Under the pieces are notes generated by a model. It was not told the DNA's origin and did not search any database. It saw nothing but the letters and a program-made list of their open reading frames with translations. The position numbers and the translations under genes are program-made. 64,000 bases of DNA from Acidobacteriota bacterium (lineage in GTDB: Bacteria > Acidobacteriota > Vicinamibacteria > Vicinamibacterales > UBA2999). Location: the NCBI GenBank assembly GCA_020851565.1, contig JADZCN010000043.1, forward strand, positions 62,001 through 126,000. The letters run 5' to 3'. Positions within the stretch are counted from its first letter, which is position 1. Every line of letters begins with the position of its first letter. Below are positions 24,699 to 32,854 of this stretch, one piece after another.

Positions 24699-25880
24699 TT
24701 ATACCGCCAGCGGCGCGATGCTCTCGCGGTTTGCACACAGCGCGTCCAGCCCTTCGACGACATCCTGCACCAGATCATCGGGGTGCTCGAGGCCGGGCGA
24801 CAACCGCACGAGCGTGTCGGAGAGCCCGAGCGCCGCGCGGCGCTCGGCAGGGATCGACGCGTGCGTCATCCGGGCCGGCTGCGCGATGAGCGCCTTCACG
24901 CCGCCCAGGCTCTCCCCCAGCGTGAACAGCCGCCGCGACGACACGAAGTCGGTCACCTCACCGGCAGTCCCCTTCAACTCGAACGACACCATCCCGCCGA
25001 AGCCGCTCATCTGGCGGCGCGCCACTTCGTGTCCCGGATGTGAGGCCAATCCGGGGTAGTACACGCGCGCCACGCGGGGATGCGCCGCCAGTGCCTCGGC
25101 CAGGCGCCGCGCGTTGTCGGCATGGCGCTGCACGCGGAGCTCCAGCGTCTTGAGGCCCCGCAGGGTCAGCCAGCAGTCGAACGGCGCCGGGACCGCGCCG
25201 GTGGCGTTCTGCAGGAAGCGCACGGGCTCGAACACTGCCGGGTCGCGGGCCAGCACCGCGCCCTGGATCACGTCGGAGTGCCCCGCGAGGTACTTCGTGA
25301 CGCTGTGGACCACGAGGTCGGCGCCCTGTTCCAGCGGCCGTTGAAACACGGGCGTGGCGAACGTGTTGTCCACGACGACCAGCGTGCCCTGGGCGTGCGC
25401 AAGGCTGGCGATGCCTGCGATGTCGGACACGTGCAGCCGCGGGTTGGTCGGGGTCTCCAGCCACACCAGGCGGGGCCGGGCGGCGAGGGCGGCGGCGACG
25501 GCGTCGAGGCTGGTCGTGTCCACGAAGCGTGGCTCGATGCCCAGCGGGGCGAAGACGCGGGAGACGAGGCGCCAGGTGCCGCCGTACACGTCGACGGGCA
25601 GGAGGATGTCGTCGCCGGGCCGGAGGAACGCCTGCAGGATCGCGTGCTCGGCCGCCAGGCCGGACGCGAACACGGCCGCGTCCCGGGCGCCCTCGAGGTC
25701 CGCGAGCACGGCCTCGAGGCGCTGGCGCGTGGGGTTGTTCGTCCGGCTGTAGTCGAAGCCCTTGTTAACGCCCGGGCTCTCCTGCTCGAACGTGGAGGTC
25801 TGGAAGATGGGCGCGACGAGGGCGCCGGTCGTCGGGTCGCTGGGCTGGGCGGCGTGGATGGCGCGGGTGGCGAAGTGCAC
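24699..25880 (-). CDS. metB: Cystathionine gamma-synthase-type PLP enzyme
   Basis: A 393-residue Cys/Met metabolism PLP enzyme. Conserved segments are FDYSRTNNPTRQRLEAVLAD, FASGLAAEHAILQAFLRPGD, LVWLETPTNPRLHVSDI and the PLP lysine region HSVTKYLAGHSDVIQG. It probably joins O-acylhomoserine with cysteine, or acts as a lyase; sequence alone does not separate metB from metC or metZ, so the symbol is provisional. The start is GTG 25880 (CAC-GTG-CAC), six bases after AAGGAG. A SAM riboswitch just upstream supports a methionine-pathway role and control by S-adenosylmethionine. Confidence 0.88.
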   Translation of the reverse strand: MHFATRAIHAAQPSDPTTGALVAPIFQTSTFEQESPGVNKGFDYSRTNNPTRQRLEAVLADLEGARDAAVFASGLAAEHAILQAFLRPGDDILLPVDVYGGTWRLVSRVFAPLGIEPRFVDTTSLDAVAAALAARPRLVWLETPTNPRLHVSDIAGIASLAHAQGTLVVVDNTFATPVFQRPLEQGADLVVHSVTKYLAGHSDVIQGAVLARDPAVFEPVRFLQNATGAVPAPFDCWLTLRGLKTLELRVQRHADNARRLAEALAAHPRVARVYYPGLASHPGHEVARRQMSGFGGMVSFELKGTAGEVTDFVSSRRLFTLGESLGGVKALIAQPARMTHASIPAERRAALGLSDTLVRLSPGLEHPDDLVQDVVEGLDALCANRESIAPLAV

Positions 25881-25888
25881 GTGAGGCT

Positions 25889-25990
25889 CCTTATCTCTCC
25901 CCTGTCGGGGCGGGAATTAGCACCTCGGCGCCTGGTGGCCAGGTTGCTGTGGCATCGTCGGGCCCGGTCCCTCCGCCACTCTGGATAAAC
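25889..25990 (-). ncRNA. SAM-I (S-box) riboswitch
   Basis: On the minus strand the leader shows the S-box core: P1 5' strand TTATC (25988-25984), GGCGGAGGGAC, then the GCCC and GATGCC elements, CAGCAACC, GGTGCTAATTCC and the P1 3' strand GATAA (25895-25891). These are the conserved SAM-I positions. The Shine-Dalgarno AAGGAG of the metB-like gene (25892-25887) overlaps the P1 3' strand, so SAM binding would stabilise P1 and could hide the ribosome site. There is no long U tract, favouring control at translation over termination. Confidence 0.9.
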
Positions 25991-26024
25991 GCCCGCCGGC
26001 GGCACGCCGGCCGAGCAACATCAA

Positions 26025-26052
26025 CTTATGTCGATATGATGATGCATGTCAA
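26025..26052 (-). promoter_or_regulatory. Promoter for the riboswitch-metB unit
   Basis: A perfect -35 TTGACA (26052-26047) and -10 CATAAG (26030-26025) with a 16-base spacer point at the SAM riboswitch. The start of transcription would be near 26018, about 30 bases before the aptamer. Confidence 0.6.
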
Positions 26053-26102
26053 GCACGCACGGTGCGTGGCGGGATGGCTGGAGGAATGGCGGGCGAAGCC
26101 TG

Positions 26103-26108
26103 TACAAT
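26103..26108 (+). promoter_or_regulatory. -10 box (TACAAT) of the tRNA-Pro gene
   Basis: TACAAT at 26103-26108 ends ten bases before the mature tRNA 5' end. No good -35 is visible. Confidence 0.5.
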
Positions 26109-26118
26109 GGCGGAGCGT

Positions 26119-26195
26119 CGGGGCGTGGCTCAGCCTGGTAGAGCGCCCGCTTTGGGAGCGGGATGTCGCTGGTTCGAATCCAGTCGCCCCGACCA
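26119..26195 (+). tRNA. tRNA-Pro (anticodon UGG)
   Basis: A 77-base tRNA with encoded CCA. Acceptor stem CGGGGCG (26119-26125) pairs with CGCCCCG (26185-26191), followed by A and CCA (26192-26195). The anticodon stem CCCGC/GCGGG flanks the loop TTTGGGA with anticodon TGG. The T arm contains GGTTCGAATCC. All arms are regular. It is a single gene, not part of a cluster. Confidence 0.97.
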
Positions 26196-26253
26196 CTTCT
26201 TTCGGGTCCCTGTTCGGGAAGTTCTGCCCCCCGTGCGCCTCGGGCCGGCCGCG

Positions 26254-27435
26254 TCATCGCCCGAAGATGATGCGCTCGCGCGACAGCAGCGTCGTGATCA
26301 GGCGCACCAGCGCCAGTGCCACCATCACGGTCACCACGGCCGATGCCACGAACACCATCGGGCCGGGCGCCTTTCCTCCGAGCACATCGGCCAGCAGCAG
26401 GTGGTGCCCCAGCATCGGCACCGGATACATCCACGGCTGGCTCGCGATGGGATAGACCGTGCTCAGGACACCGGGCAGCATCGGCACCATGATCAGAAAG
26501 CCCATGTAGCTCTGGGCCTCCTTGAACGATCGCGCAAAGGTGGCCAGGTAGGCCTGGATGGCGGGGGCCAGCAGGCAGAGCGGCAGCACGCCCGCCAGCA
26601 AGCCCGCTACGTGGCCGGGCCCGAGCCGGAAACGGATGCCGAGATCCTGCAGCGGGATCACCTGCAGCATGGCGACGCACAGCGTCGTCGTGATGCAGAC
26701 GCTGAGCGTCGACGAGAGCGCCGCCGCGAGCCACTTCCCGGACGCGATGACCGCCCGAGGTGCCGGGTTCACCAGCAGCGGCTCCAGGGATCCACGCTCG
26801 CGCTCGCCGGCCGTCGAATCCGTCGCGATCTGCATGCCGCCGGTGAAGGCGGCGAGCACGATGAAGAGCGGGATGAAGTTCAGCAGGACGGCCGCGCGCT
26901 GCTGGGCGCTCGACACCTCCAGATCCTGTACCTGGAGGGGCTGCACCACGGCGGGGCTGATGCCGCGCCCCACCAGCCGCAGGGACGCGATCTCTGCGTT
27001 GTAGCGCTGCAGCAGCCCGCGCACGCGCTGCACCCGTGGGCGCGTCACGTTGCGGGAGCCATCCGACACGATTCGGATCTCCACCGGCCGGGAGGCGCGG
27101 AACTTCTTCGCGTAGTCCTCCGGGATCACGACCACCACGTCGTGCTCCCGCCCCCGCACCGATGCCTCCGGATCGGCCGGCCCCTCCACCACCTCCACGC
27201 CCGCCTGCTGCCGCAGCCAGTCCACCAGGGCCGGCGCATGGGCCATCCCGACGATGGGGATGGTCACGTCCTGGACCTCGCGCTGACGATCGGCGACGCC
27301 ATTGAGGATGAAGCCCACGAGCACCGGGCCCATCAACGACCCGAGGAGCACCGAATAGATCGATCGCCGATCGCGGAACGCGTCCCTCAGCTCCTTGCGG
27401 ACGACGATGAGCGTCTGCGCGATCGCGCGCTTCAT
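26254..27435 (-). CDS. natB: NatB-type ABC transporter permease
   Basis: A 393-residue ABC-2 type membrane protein of the NatB/ABC sodium-exporter type. An N-terminal helix (residues ~28-46, YSVLLGSLMGPVLVGFILNG) is followed by a ~150-residue external domain and five or so helices after ~185. MQIATDSTAGERERGSLEPL and LLVNPAPRAVIASGKWLAA are the conserved coupling region. It overlaps the ATPase gene by four bases. In the NatAB family the pair exports sodium or other cations; the real substrate cannot be read from the sequence. Confidence 0.88.
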   Translation of the reverse strand: MKRAIAQTLIVVRKELRDAFRDRRSIYSVLLGSLMGPVLVGFILNGVADRQREVQDVTIPIVGMAHAPALVDWLRQQAGVEVVEGPADPEASVRGREHDVVVVIPEDYAKKFRASRPVEIRIVSDGSRNVTRPRVQRVRGLLQRYNAEIASLRLVGRGISPAVVQPLQVQDLEVSSAQQRAAVLLNFIPLFIVLAAFTGGMQIATDSTAGERERGSLEPLLVNPAPRAVIASGKWLAAALSSTLSVCITTTLCVAMLQVIPLQDLGIRFRLGPGHVAGLLAGVLPLCLLAPAIQAYLATFARSFKEAQSYMGFLIMVPMLPGVLSTVYPIASQPWMYPVPMLGHHLLLADVLGGKAPGPMVFVASAVVTVMVALALVRLITTLLSRERIIFGR

Positions 27436-28166
27436 TCGACGGCCTCCGGCGCCAGGCCGGCCAGCGCGACGAACGCGTCCTCGAGGCTCTGCTGCCCCGT
27501 CTGCGCGCGCAGCTCGTCGGGTGTTCCCGACGCCACGACCCGCCCGTGCGCGATGACGATGATCCGGTCGCAGAGCGCCGAGACCTCCTGCATGACGTGG
27601 CTCGAGAACACCACGGTCCGCCCCTCGGCTCTCAGCCGCCGGATAATCTCCCGCACGGCACGGGTGCTCATCACGTCCAGCCCGTTGGTCGGCTCGTCCA
27701 GCAGCACGTTGCGCGGGTCGTGCACGAGCGCGCGGGCCAGGGCCACCTTCGTGCGCTCGCCATGGGAAAAGCCGGCCGTCCGGCGGTCGGCTACCTCGTG
27801 CATGTCGAGCAGGGCCAGCAGCGCGTCGGTCCGCTCAACCAGCGCGCGGCCCGAGATGCCCTGCAGCTCGCCGAAGTAGTGGATGTGTTCCCGCGCGGTC
27901 AGGCGCGGATAGAGACCCGAGACGTCGGGCAGCACGCCCAGGCGTGCCTGCGCACCCTGCGGATTTGCCACCGCGTCCACGTCGTCCACGTGGATGCGGC
28001 CCTCGTCGGGACGCATCAGGCCGTAGAGCATGCGCAGCGTGGTGGTCTTGCCGGCGCCGTTGGGCCCGAGGAGCCCGGTAACGGCGCCATCCGGCGCCTC
28101 GAAGCTGACGCCGTCCACGGCCGTCACGGTGCCAAAGCGCTTGCGCAGGTGCTCGACGCGAATCAT
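27432..28166 (-). CDS. natA: NatA-type ABC transporter ATP-binding protein
   Basis: A 244-residue nucleotide-binding subunit. Walker A is LLGPNGAGKTTTLRMLYG (~33-50), the signature motif is the variant FSHGERTKVALARAL, and Walker B is NVLLDEPTNGLDVMS. The switch histidine is in VVFSSHVMQEV. ATG 28166 begins MIRVEHLRKRFG. A longer frame to 28394 lies in the upstream hydrolase gene. It overlaps both its neighbours by four bases and drives the NatB-type permease. Confidence 0.93.
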   Translation of the reverse strand: MIRVEHLRKRFGTVTAVDGVSFEAPDGAVTGLLGPNGAGKTTTLRMLYGLMRPDEGRIHVDDVDAVANPQGAQARLGVLPDVSGLYPRLTAREHIHYFGELQGISGRALVERTDALLALLDMHEVADRRTAGFSHGERTKVALARALVHDPRNVLLDEPTNGLDVMSTRAVREIIRRLRAEGRTVVFSSHVMQEVSALCDRIIVIAHGRVVASGTPDELRAQTGQQSLEDAFVALAGLAPEAVE

Positions 28167-29671
28167 GGCGTGGGTTTCCCGCCGGATGCGGGATCCGGGC
28201 CGGCCGGCCCGAGGAAGAAGGGCGGGCGCGTCATCGAGGCCAGACACGACGTGTCCACCGCCTCCGTCGAGGCCTGGTCGATGAACGCCGCCACCATGCG
28301 CAGGCCGCACCCCGTGCCGACCACCCCGTGGCCCGTGGCGGGCGCGGTGATGTGCCGTGCGTTCGGCAGGTGCCCGGACACGGCCTCCCCCCACGAAGGC
28401 GGCGTGACGGGATCGAGGTCACCCGACAGCACCAGCACGGGCACGCTGGAACGGACGGGCTCGTAGTAGGACGCCGGCACGGTTCCCTTCGGCCAGAACT
28501 CACAGGCCTTCAGGCGCGAGGCCAGCAGGTGGCGGGCGAAGATCGTGCCAGCCGATTCGCGTTCGATGTCGGCCTCGGTCACTCGGGGCGCGTCCTCGGC
28601 GCAGATCACCGACAGCTGCATGCCGGCGCTCATGTTCTCGCCGGCGCCCTCACCCGCCGTCGCCAGGGCCAGCATCCCCTGGAAGTCGTCGGCCTCGGCG
28701 CGCGCCAGCAACTCCGGCACGAGCGAGGACAGCAGCGGCGAGTACAGCGCGCTGGCCACGATGTTCGCGACGAGCTCGGCCTTCACCTGCACGACCTCGG
28801 CGACACCCGTGCGCGGATGCGTGAGGCGCATCGTCGGCGGCGCGGCCTCGAGGCGCGCGAACAGGGCCCGGGCCCGCTCGGCCAGGTTCGGGTGCTTCGC
28901 AGCGCAGGCGGCGTCGGCCGCGCAGTCGGCGATGAGGCGGTCGAGGGCGCGCTGCGCGTCACGCGCGAAGTAGAGCGGCAGGCGCATGTCGGTGGGCGCC
29001 ACACCGTCGAGCACCACCGCACGCACCCGTGCCTCGTGCTGCCGCAGGTACACCAGGGCCGCCCTCGTCCCGTACGACCCGCCGTAGATGTTGATCGTCT
29101 CGTAGCCCAGGAAGGCGCGCACATCGTCCAGGTCGTCCATGGCGATGGGGGTGGTGTAGAAGCGCGTGTCCGCCTCGTAACCGGCCAGGCACGTCTTCAG
29201 CCGCTCCAGCCCGGCCTCGTCCGACTCGTTGATCGACGCCAGCGAGTCATCGTCCGAACGGCATTCAAGGCCGTTGGACTCGCCCGTGCCTCGCTGGTCC
29301 ACGAGGACGATGTCGCGATGGGCCTGGATGCGGCCGAAGAGATCACGGACCTGGCGGGCCATCTTCGCGGCGCCCTGGCCGGGGCCGCCAGCGAGGAAGA
29401 ACAGGGGATCCGGCGCGGCGTCGTTGCCAAGCGCGGGCAGCACGACGATCTTGAGGTCGATGGTGCGGCCCTGCCGGGCTTCCCGGTTCTCGAACACCGT
29501 GAGGGTGCCGCAGTAGGCGTCGGTGGGGCCCTCGTCGCTGGTGCAGGGCTTCAGGCGATCGATGGCCTGGGACTCGGGACGAAGGCTGCAGGCCGCGCCG
29601 GCCACGGCCACGAGCGCCAGCGCAGATGCAAGGCCCGCGGCGGGGTGCCGCAAGCGGCGAACCAGGAACAC
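28163..29671 (-). CDS. Exported alpha/beta hydrolase of the TAP-like peptidase type (lipoprotein)
   Basis: A 502-residue protein with a lipoprotein signal (LVAVAGAAC, cysteine about residue 28). The alpha/beta hydrolase domain shows LFFLAGGPGQGAAKMAR (oxyanion region), DIVLVDQRGTGESNGLEC and the nucleophile GGSYGTRAALVYLR. Aspartate is in LVLSGDLDPVTPP and histidine in ATGHGVVGTGCG. The C-terminal part matches the TAP-like domain of tripeptidyl aminopeptidases. Family members release N-terminal peptides. It is first in a unit with natAB, sharing a four-base overlap. Confidence 0.88.
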   Translation of the reverse strand: MFLVRRLRHPAAGLASALALVAVAGAACSLRPESQAIDRLKPCTSDEGPTDAYCGTLTVFENREARQGRTIDLKIVVLPALGNDAAPDPLFFLAGGPGQGAAKMARQVRDLFGRIQAHRDIVLVDQRGTGESNGLECRSDDDSLASINESDEAGLERLKTCLAGYEADTRFYTTPIAMDDLDDVRAFLGYETINIYGGSYGTRAALVYLRQHEARVRAVVLDGVAPTDMRLPLYFARDAQRALDRLIADCAADAACAAKHPNLAERARALFARLEAAPPTMRLTHPRTGVAEVVQVKAELVANIVASALYSPLLSSLVPELLARAEADDFQGMLALATAGEGAGENMSAGMQLSVICAEDAPRVTEADIERESAGTIFARHLLASRLKACEFWPKGTVPASYYEPVRSSVPVLVLSGDLDPVTPPSWGEAVSGHLPNARHITAPATGHGVVGTGCGLRMVAAFIDQASTEAVDTSCLASMTRPPFFLGPAGPDPASGGKPTP

Positions 29672-29906
29672 AGGTCGCTATTCTACCGGTCTCCAGCCCC
29701 GGGCGTGCCGCTTGCACGGTTTCGCAAGGCTACCGGAGGGCCGCTACCGCGTGGCCTTGACTTCCACCGGGCGCCCGCGCAGAGTGTGCCGAGCGAAAAG
29801 TCTGCCAGTCCCGAGTACTCCCCCGCGCGCGTCTGTCGATTCGTAACGATGTCCTGCCTGGCGTCCCTCGCCGGCAGGGCAGGTTCAAGCTTACGGAGGT
29901 GTCGAC
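29672..29906 (+). other. 235-base leader/intergenic region before the TonB-dependent receptor
   Basis: No gene is visible. The first ~70 bases contain GC-rich complementary pieces (GGCTACCGGAGGGCC and GCTACC repeats) that could fold, but no known riboswitch core is satisfied. GGAGG (29896-29900) lies a few bases before ATG 29907 and is the receptor's ribosome binding site. No clear promoter is found. Confidence 0.35.
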
Positions 29907-32843
29907 ATGGTTCGTGTGGCCATTCTCCTCGTGGCAGTCCTCACCGCCTGGCCGTCCGCCGCGCAACAGGGCACGGCCGACCTCCGCGGCCGCGTCGTCG
30001 ATCAGCAGGGCGCCGCGCTCCCGTCCGTGCCCATCGTCGTGACGAACCAGGACAGCGGGCTGTTCCGTGAGACCGTGAGCGGCGCTGACGGGTCGTTCCT
30101 GCTGAGCGGAATGACCCCGGGCGTCTACGAGGTCACGGCGGAGTTGTCGGGGTTCAAGAAGTACCAGAGCCGGGACGTCCAGCTGGGGGTGGGCCGGTCG
30201 ACGCAGATCGAGATTCGCCTCGAGGTGGGCGGCATCGAGGAATCGGTGACGGTGACCGGCGAGTCCCCGCTCGTGGACACCAGCTCGAAAGCCATCGGCG
30301 GCAACGTCAGCGCAAGGGAGTTCGTGGATCTGCCCTCATTCAACCGGAACTTCGCGGGCTACCTGGCGCTCGTGCCCGGTGTGGTGGCCACCGTGTCGAC
30401 GACGACGTTCGGGGCCGACTCCATCAGCGTGGCGGGCCAGAACGTCCGCAACGTCAACTACACGATGGACGGGTCGAACAACAACGACACCTTCAACGGC
30501 GGCAATGGCGGCGCACAGGCCCGCGTGCCCGTCGAGGCGGTGCAGGAGTTCCAGCTGCTCACCAGCCAGTTCGACGCCGAGTTCGGCATGGCGTCGGGCG
30601 GCGTCGTCAACTCCGTGTCGAAACAGGGCACGAACCAGTTCCACGGCAGCGCCTTCCTGTTCTTCCAGGACGAAACGCTCACCGCGCGGGACTACTTCGC
30701 CGAGCAGGGCGATTTCGAGAAGCCCCAGACCAAGCAGCAGCAGTGGGGCGGGACGCTGGGCGGCCCCATCGTCCGCAACAAGATGCACTTCTTCGGCAGC
30801 CTCGAGCGCATCGTGCTGGACGGCGGCGTGACGACCCAGATTCCGAGCCGCCCGGATCTGGAGGGGACCCACTTCGAGGAGACCCGCGTCTGGAACACCT
30901 TCGCGCGGCTGGACCACCAGCTGACGTCCAACCAGACATGGGGCCTGCGATGGCTCCGCGAGACCTCTCCTCAGCCCATCCAGATCAACGCCGAGAACCA
31001 CACCCCGTCCCGGTTCGAGGCCGAGACCGACGTGGACTGGACCATCGTGGCGAACCTGAGCTCCGTCATCGGCTCGAACCGCGTGAACACGTTCCGCGTG
31101 TCGGCCGTGAAGGAGGACGTGTTCTTCGGCAACCCGCTCTTCAACGAGGGCCAGGACCAGAAGTCGCTCCTCCCGACGCTGAACCAGCTGAACTTCAGCG
31201 ACCAGCAGAGCCCGCGCGCCAACCGACGGCTCGACGTCGCGTACGGGGCCGACAATATCTTCGCGTGGTTCGTGCCCAACCGGTGGGGCGGCGACCACGA
31301 CATGAAGTTCGGCGTCAGCTACCTGTACTCCTCGCTGCGCACCCAGGACCACGGCAACATGAACGGCACGTTCACGATCCCGAGCGACCTTCCGTTCGAC
31401 CCGGCCAATCCCAGAACCTATCCGGAGCGCCTGTCGATTCGCGTGGGCAACCCGCTGGACTTCTACATGAAGGGGCACTTCATCGGCATGTTCGCCCAGG
31501 ATCGGTGGAGCCCAATCGATCGGCTGACCATCAGCGCCGGCCTCCGCTACGACGTGGAGCTGGTACGAACGCCGAACCAGCTGAACCCGCTGTTCACGGA
31601 CGACCCCGACGGCTTTCCGGTGGACGCCAACAACTTCGCCCCGCGGGCCGGGTTCACCTATGCGATGGACGCACAGTCGCGCTCGGTCCTGCGCGGCGGG
31701 TTCGGCGTCTTCTACCAGCGCACCTCGTACACCTTCCTGACGCCGATGTTCTCGTCGGGCCGCTTCTCGGATTCCTTCACGGCGCTGTTCCCGACCAACA
31801 ACGCCGACCCCGGGCCGCGCGCCGGCAACCGCCCCGCCGACCCTCGACTGGTGAACGGCCCGGTCGTGAACCACGCGGCCATCGATGGCCTCTTCCCCCC
31901 GGGAACGCTCAATCGCAACACCGGTACCGTCCGCTTCGACCACCCTGACCGCAGGAACGCGTTCTCGCGCCAGTACAGCATCGGCTACGAGCGACAGATC
32001 GGCGCCACGCTGGGCGTCAGCGTCGACTACATCCGCTCCGAGCAGCGGGGGCAGTACGTCCTGCAGGACCTGAACCCCGGGCTGCGCGATACGACCAGCG
32101 CGACCAGCACCTTCAGGCGTCTCTATCCGCTGGTCGGCGCCGTCGGCGAGTTCGCGGGCCGCGTGGACACGATCCTGAACGAGGGCTACATCGACTACAA
32201 CACCCTGCAGGTGTCGGTGACCAGGCGCCAGAGCGCCGGCTTCAGCGCGCGCGTGTCGTACGCCTACTCGCGGGGGCGCGGCAATGTCGCCACGGGCCAG
32301 GCCGATACCGCGAACTCTCAGATCCTCGGCGATCTCAACCTGAACAACGACGTCGGCCCCACGACCGTGGATCGCCCGCACATCCTCTCCGTCGCCGGCT
32401 CCTACGACGTGCCGCGGACGGGCGGCCTGAAAGTGAGCGCCGTCTTCCAGGCCCGGTCCGGCACGCCATTCACCCTCATCGACTCGACGACGGACCTCGA
32501 TCGAAACGGCCTGACCGCCAACGAGTACCTGCCAGCCGGGACCTACAGCGGAAGCGGGCGCGACGCGGTCACCGTGGACTACAAGGGCGGCCGAAACGGG
32601 GCGCGGGGACCGAACTACGCCTCGCTCGACCTCCGCGCCGGATATGCGTTCCGCCTCGCGGGAAGTCGCACGCTCAACGCGTTCGTTGATATCTTCAATC
32701 TCACCAACGAGCCGAACTTCGCCAGTCCCACCAACTCGGGCGGGGCGGCGGATCGCCGGCTCGCGGCGACGTTCCTGCGTTACAGGAGCCTTGTGAACGG
32801 GGTGACCCGGACGTTCCAGCTGAACGTCCGCTTTGGATTCTGA
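29907..32843 (+). CDS. TonB-dependent outer-membrane receptor with carboxypeptidase-regulatory domain
   Basis: A 978-residue outer-membrane protein with a signal peptide (MVRVAILLVAVLTAWPSAAQ). A carboxypeptidase-regulatory-like beta-sandwich lies at ~24-105 (DLRGRVVDQQGAALPSVPIV, GVYEVTAELSGFKKYQS). A plug follows (~110-235, SVAGQNVRNVNYTMDGSNNN), then a long beta-barrel ending RTFQLNVRFGF with the terminal phenylalanine. This architecture is typical of acidobacterial Oar/SusC-like receptors. The substrate is unknown. It is followed after 11 bases by the sortilin-like protein, so the two may act together. Confidence 0.9.
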   Translation: MVRVAILLVAVLTAWPSAAQQGTADLRGRVVDQQGAALPSVPIVVTNQDSGLFRETVSGADGSFLLSGMTPGVYEVTAELSGFKKYQSRDVQLGVGRSTQIEIRLEVGGIEESVTVTGESPLVDTSSKAIGGNVSAREFVDLPSFNRNFAGYLALVPGVVATVSTTTFGADSISVAGQNVRNVNYTMDGSNNNDTFNGGNGGAQARVPVEAVQEFQLLTSQFDAEFGMASGGVVNSVSKQGTNQFHGSAFLFFQDETLTARDYFAEQGDFEKPQTKQQQWGGTLGGPIVRNKMHFFGSLERIVLDGGVTTQIPSRPDLEGTHFEETRVWNTFARLDHQLTSNQTWGLRWLRETSPQPIQINAENHTPSRFEAETDVDWTIVANLSSVIGSNRVNTFRVSAVKEDVFFGNPLFNEGQDQKSLLPTLNQLNFSDQQSPRANRRLDVAYGADNIFAWFVPNRWGGDHDMKFGVSYLYSSLRTQDHGNMNGTFTIPSDLPFDPANPRTYPERLSIRVGNPLDFYMKGHFIGMFAQDRWSPIDRLTISAGLRYDVELVRTPNQLNPLFTDDPDGFPVDANNFAPRAGFTYAMDAQSRSVLRGGFGVFYQRTSYTFLTPMFSSGRFSDSFTALFPTNNADPGPRAGNRPADPRLVNGPVVNHAAIDGLFPPGTLNRNTGTVRFDHPDRRNAFSRQYSIGYERQIGATLGVSVDYIRSEQRGQYVLQDLNPGLRDTTSATSTFRRLYPLVGAVGEFAGRVDTILNEGYIDYNTLQVSVTRRQSAGFSARVSYAYSRGRGNVATGQADTANSQILGDLNLNNDVGPTTVDRPHILSVAGSYDVPRTGGLKVSAVFQARSGTPFTLIDSTTDLDRNGLTANEYLPAGTYSGSGRDAVTVDYKGGRNGARGPNYASLDLRAGYAFRLAGSRTLNAFVDIFNLTNEPNFASPTNSGGAADRRLAATFLRYRSLVNGVTRTFQLNVRFGF

Positions 32844-32854
32844 AGGGAGGCGTG

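Noticed and set aside
24699..26052. The riboswitch-metB region as part of a mobile element with the tRNA as attachment site
   Set aside because: No integrase, no direct repeat of the tRNA 3' end and no change in base composition are seen.
29700..29770. Possible GEMM (cyclic di-GMP) or similar riboswitch before the TonB receptor
   Set aside because: GCAAGGCTACCGG-type pieces look tempting, but the other conserved elements, such as GCAAACC and a matching P1 helix, are missing.
30336..32381. A 681-residue minus-strand open frame
   Set aside because: It lies wholly opposite the TonB receptor gene, has shadow composition, and has no family features.
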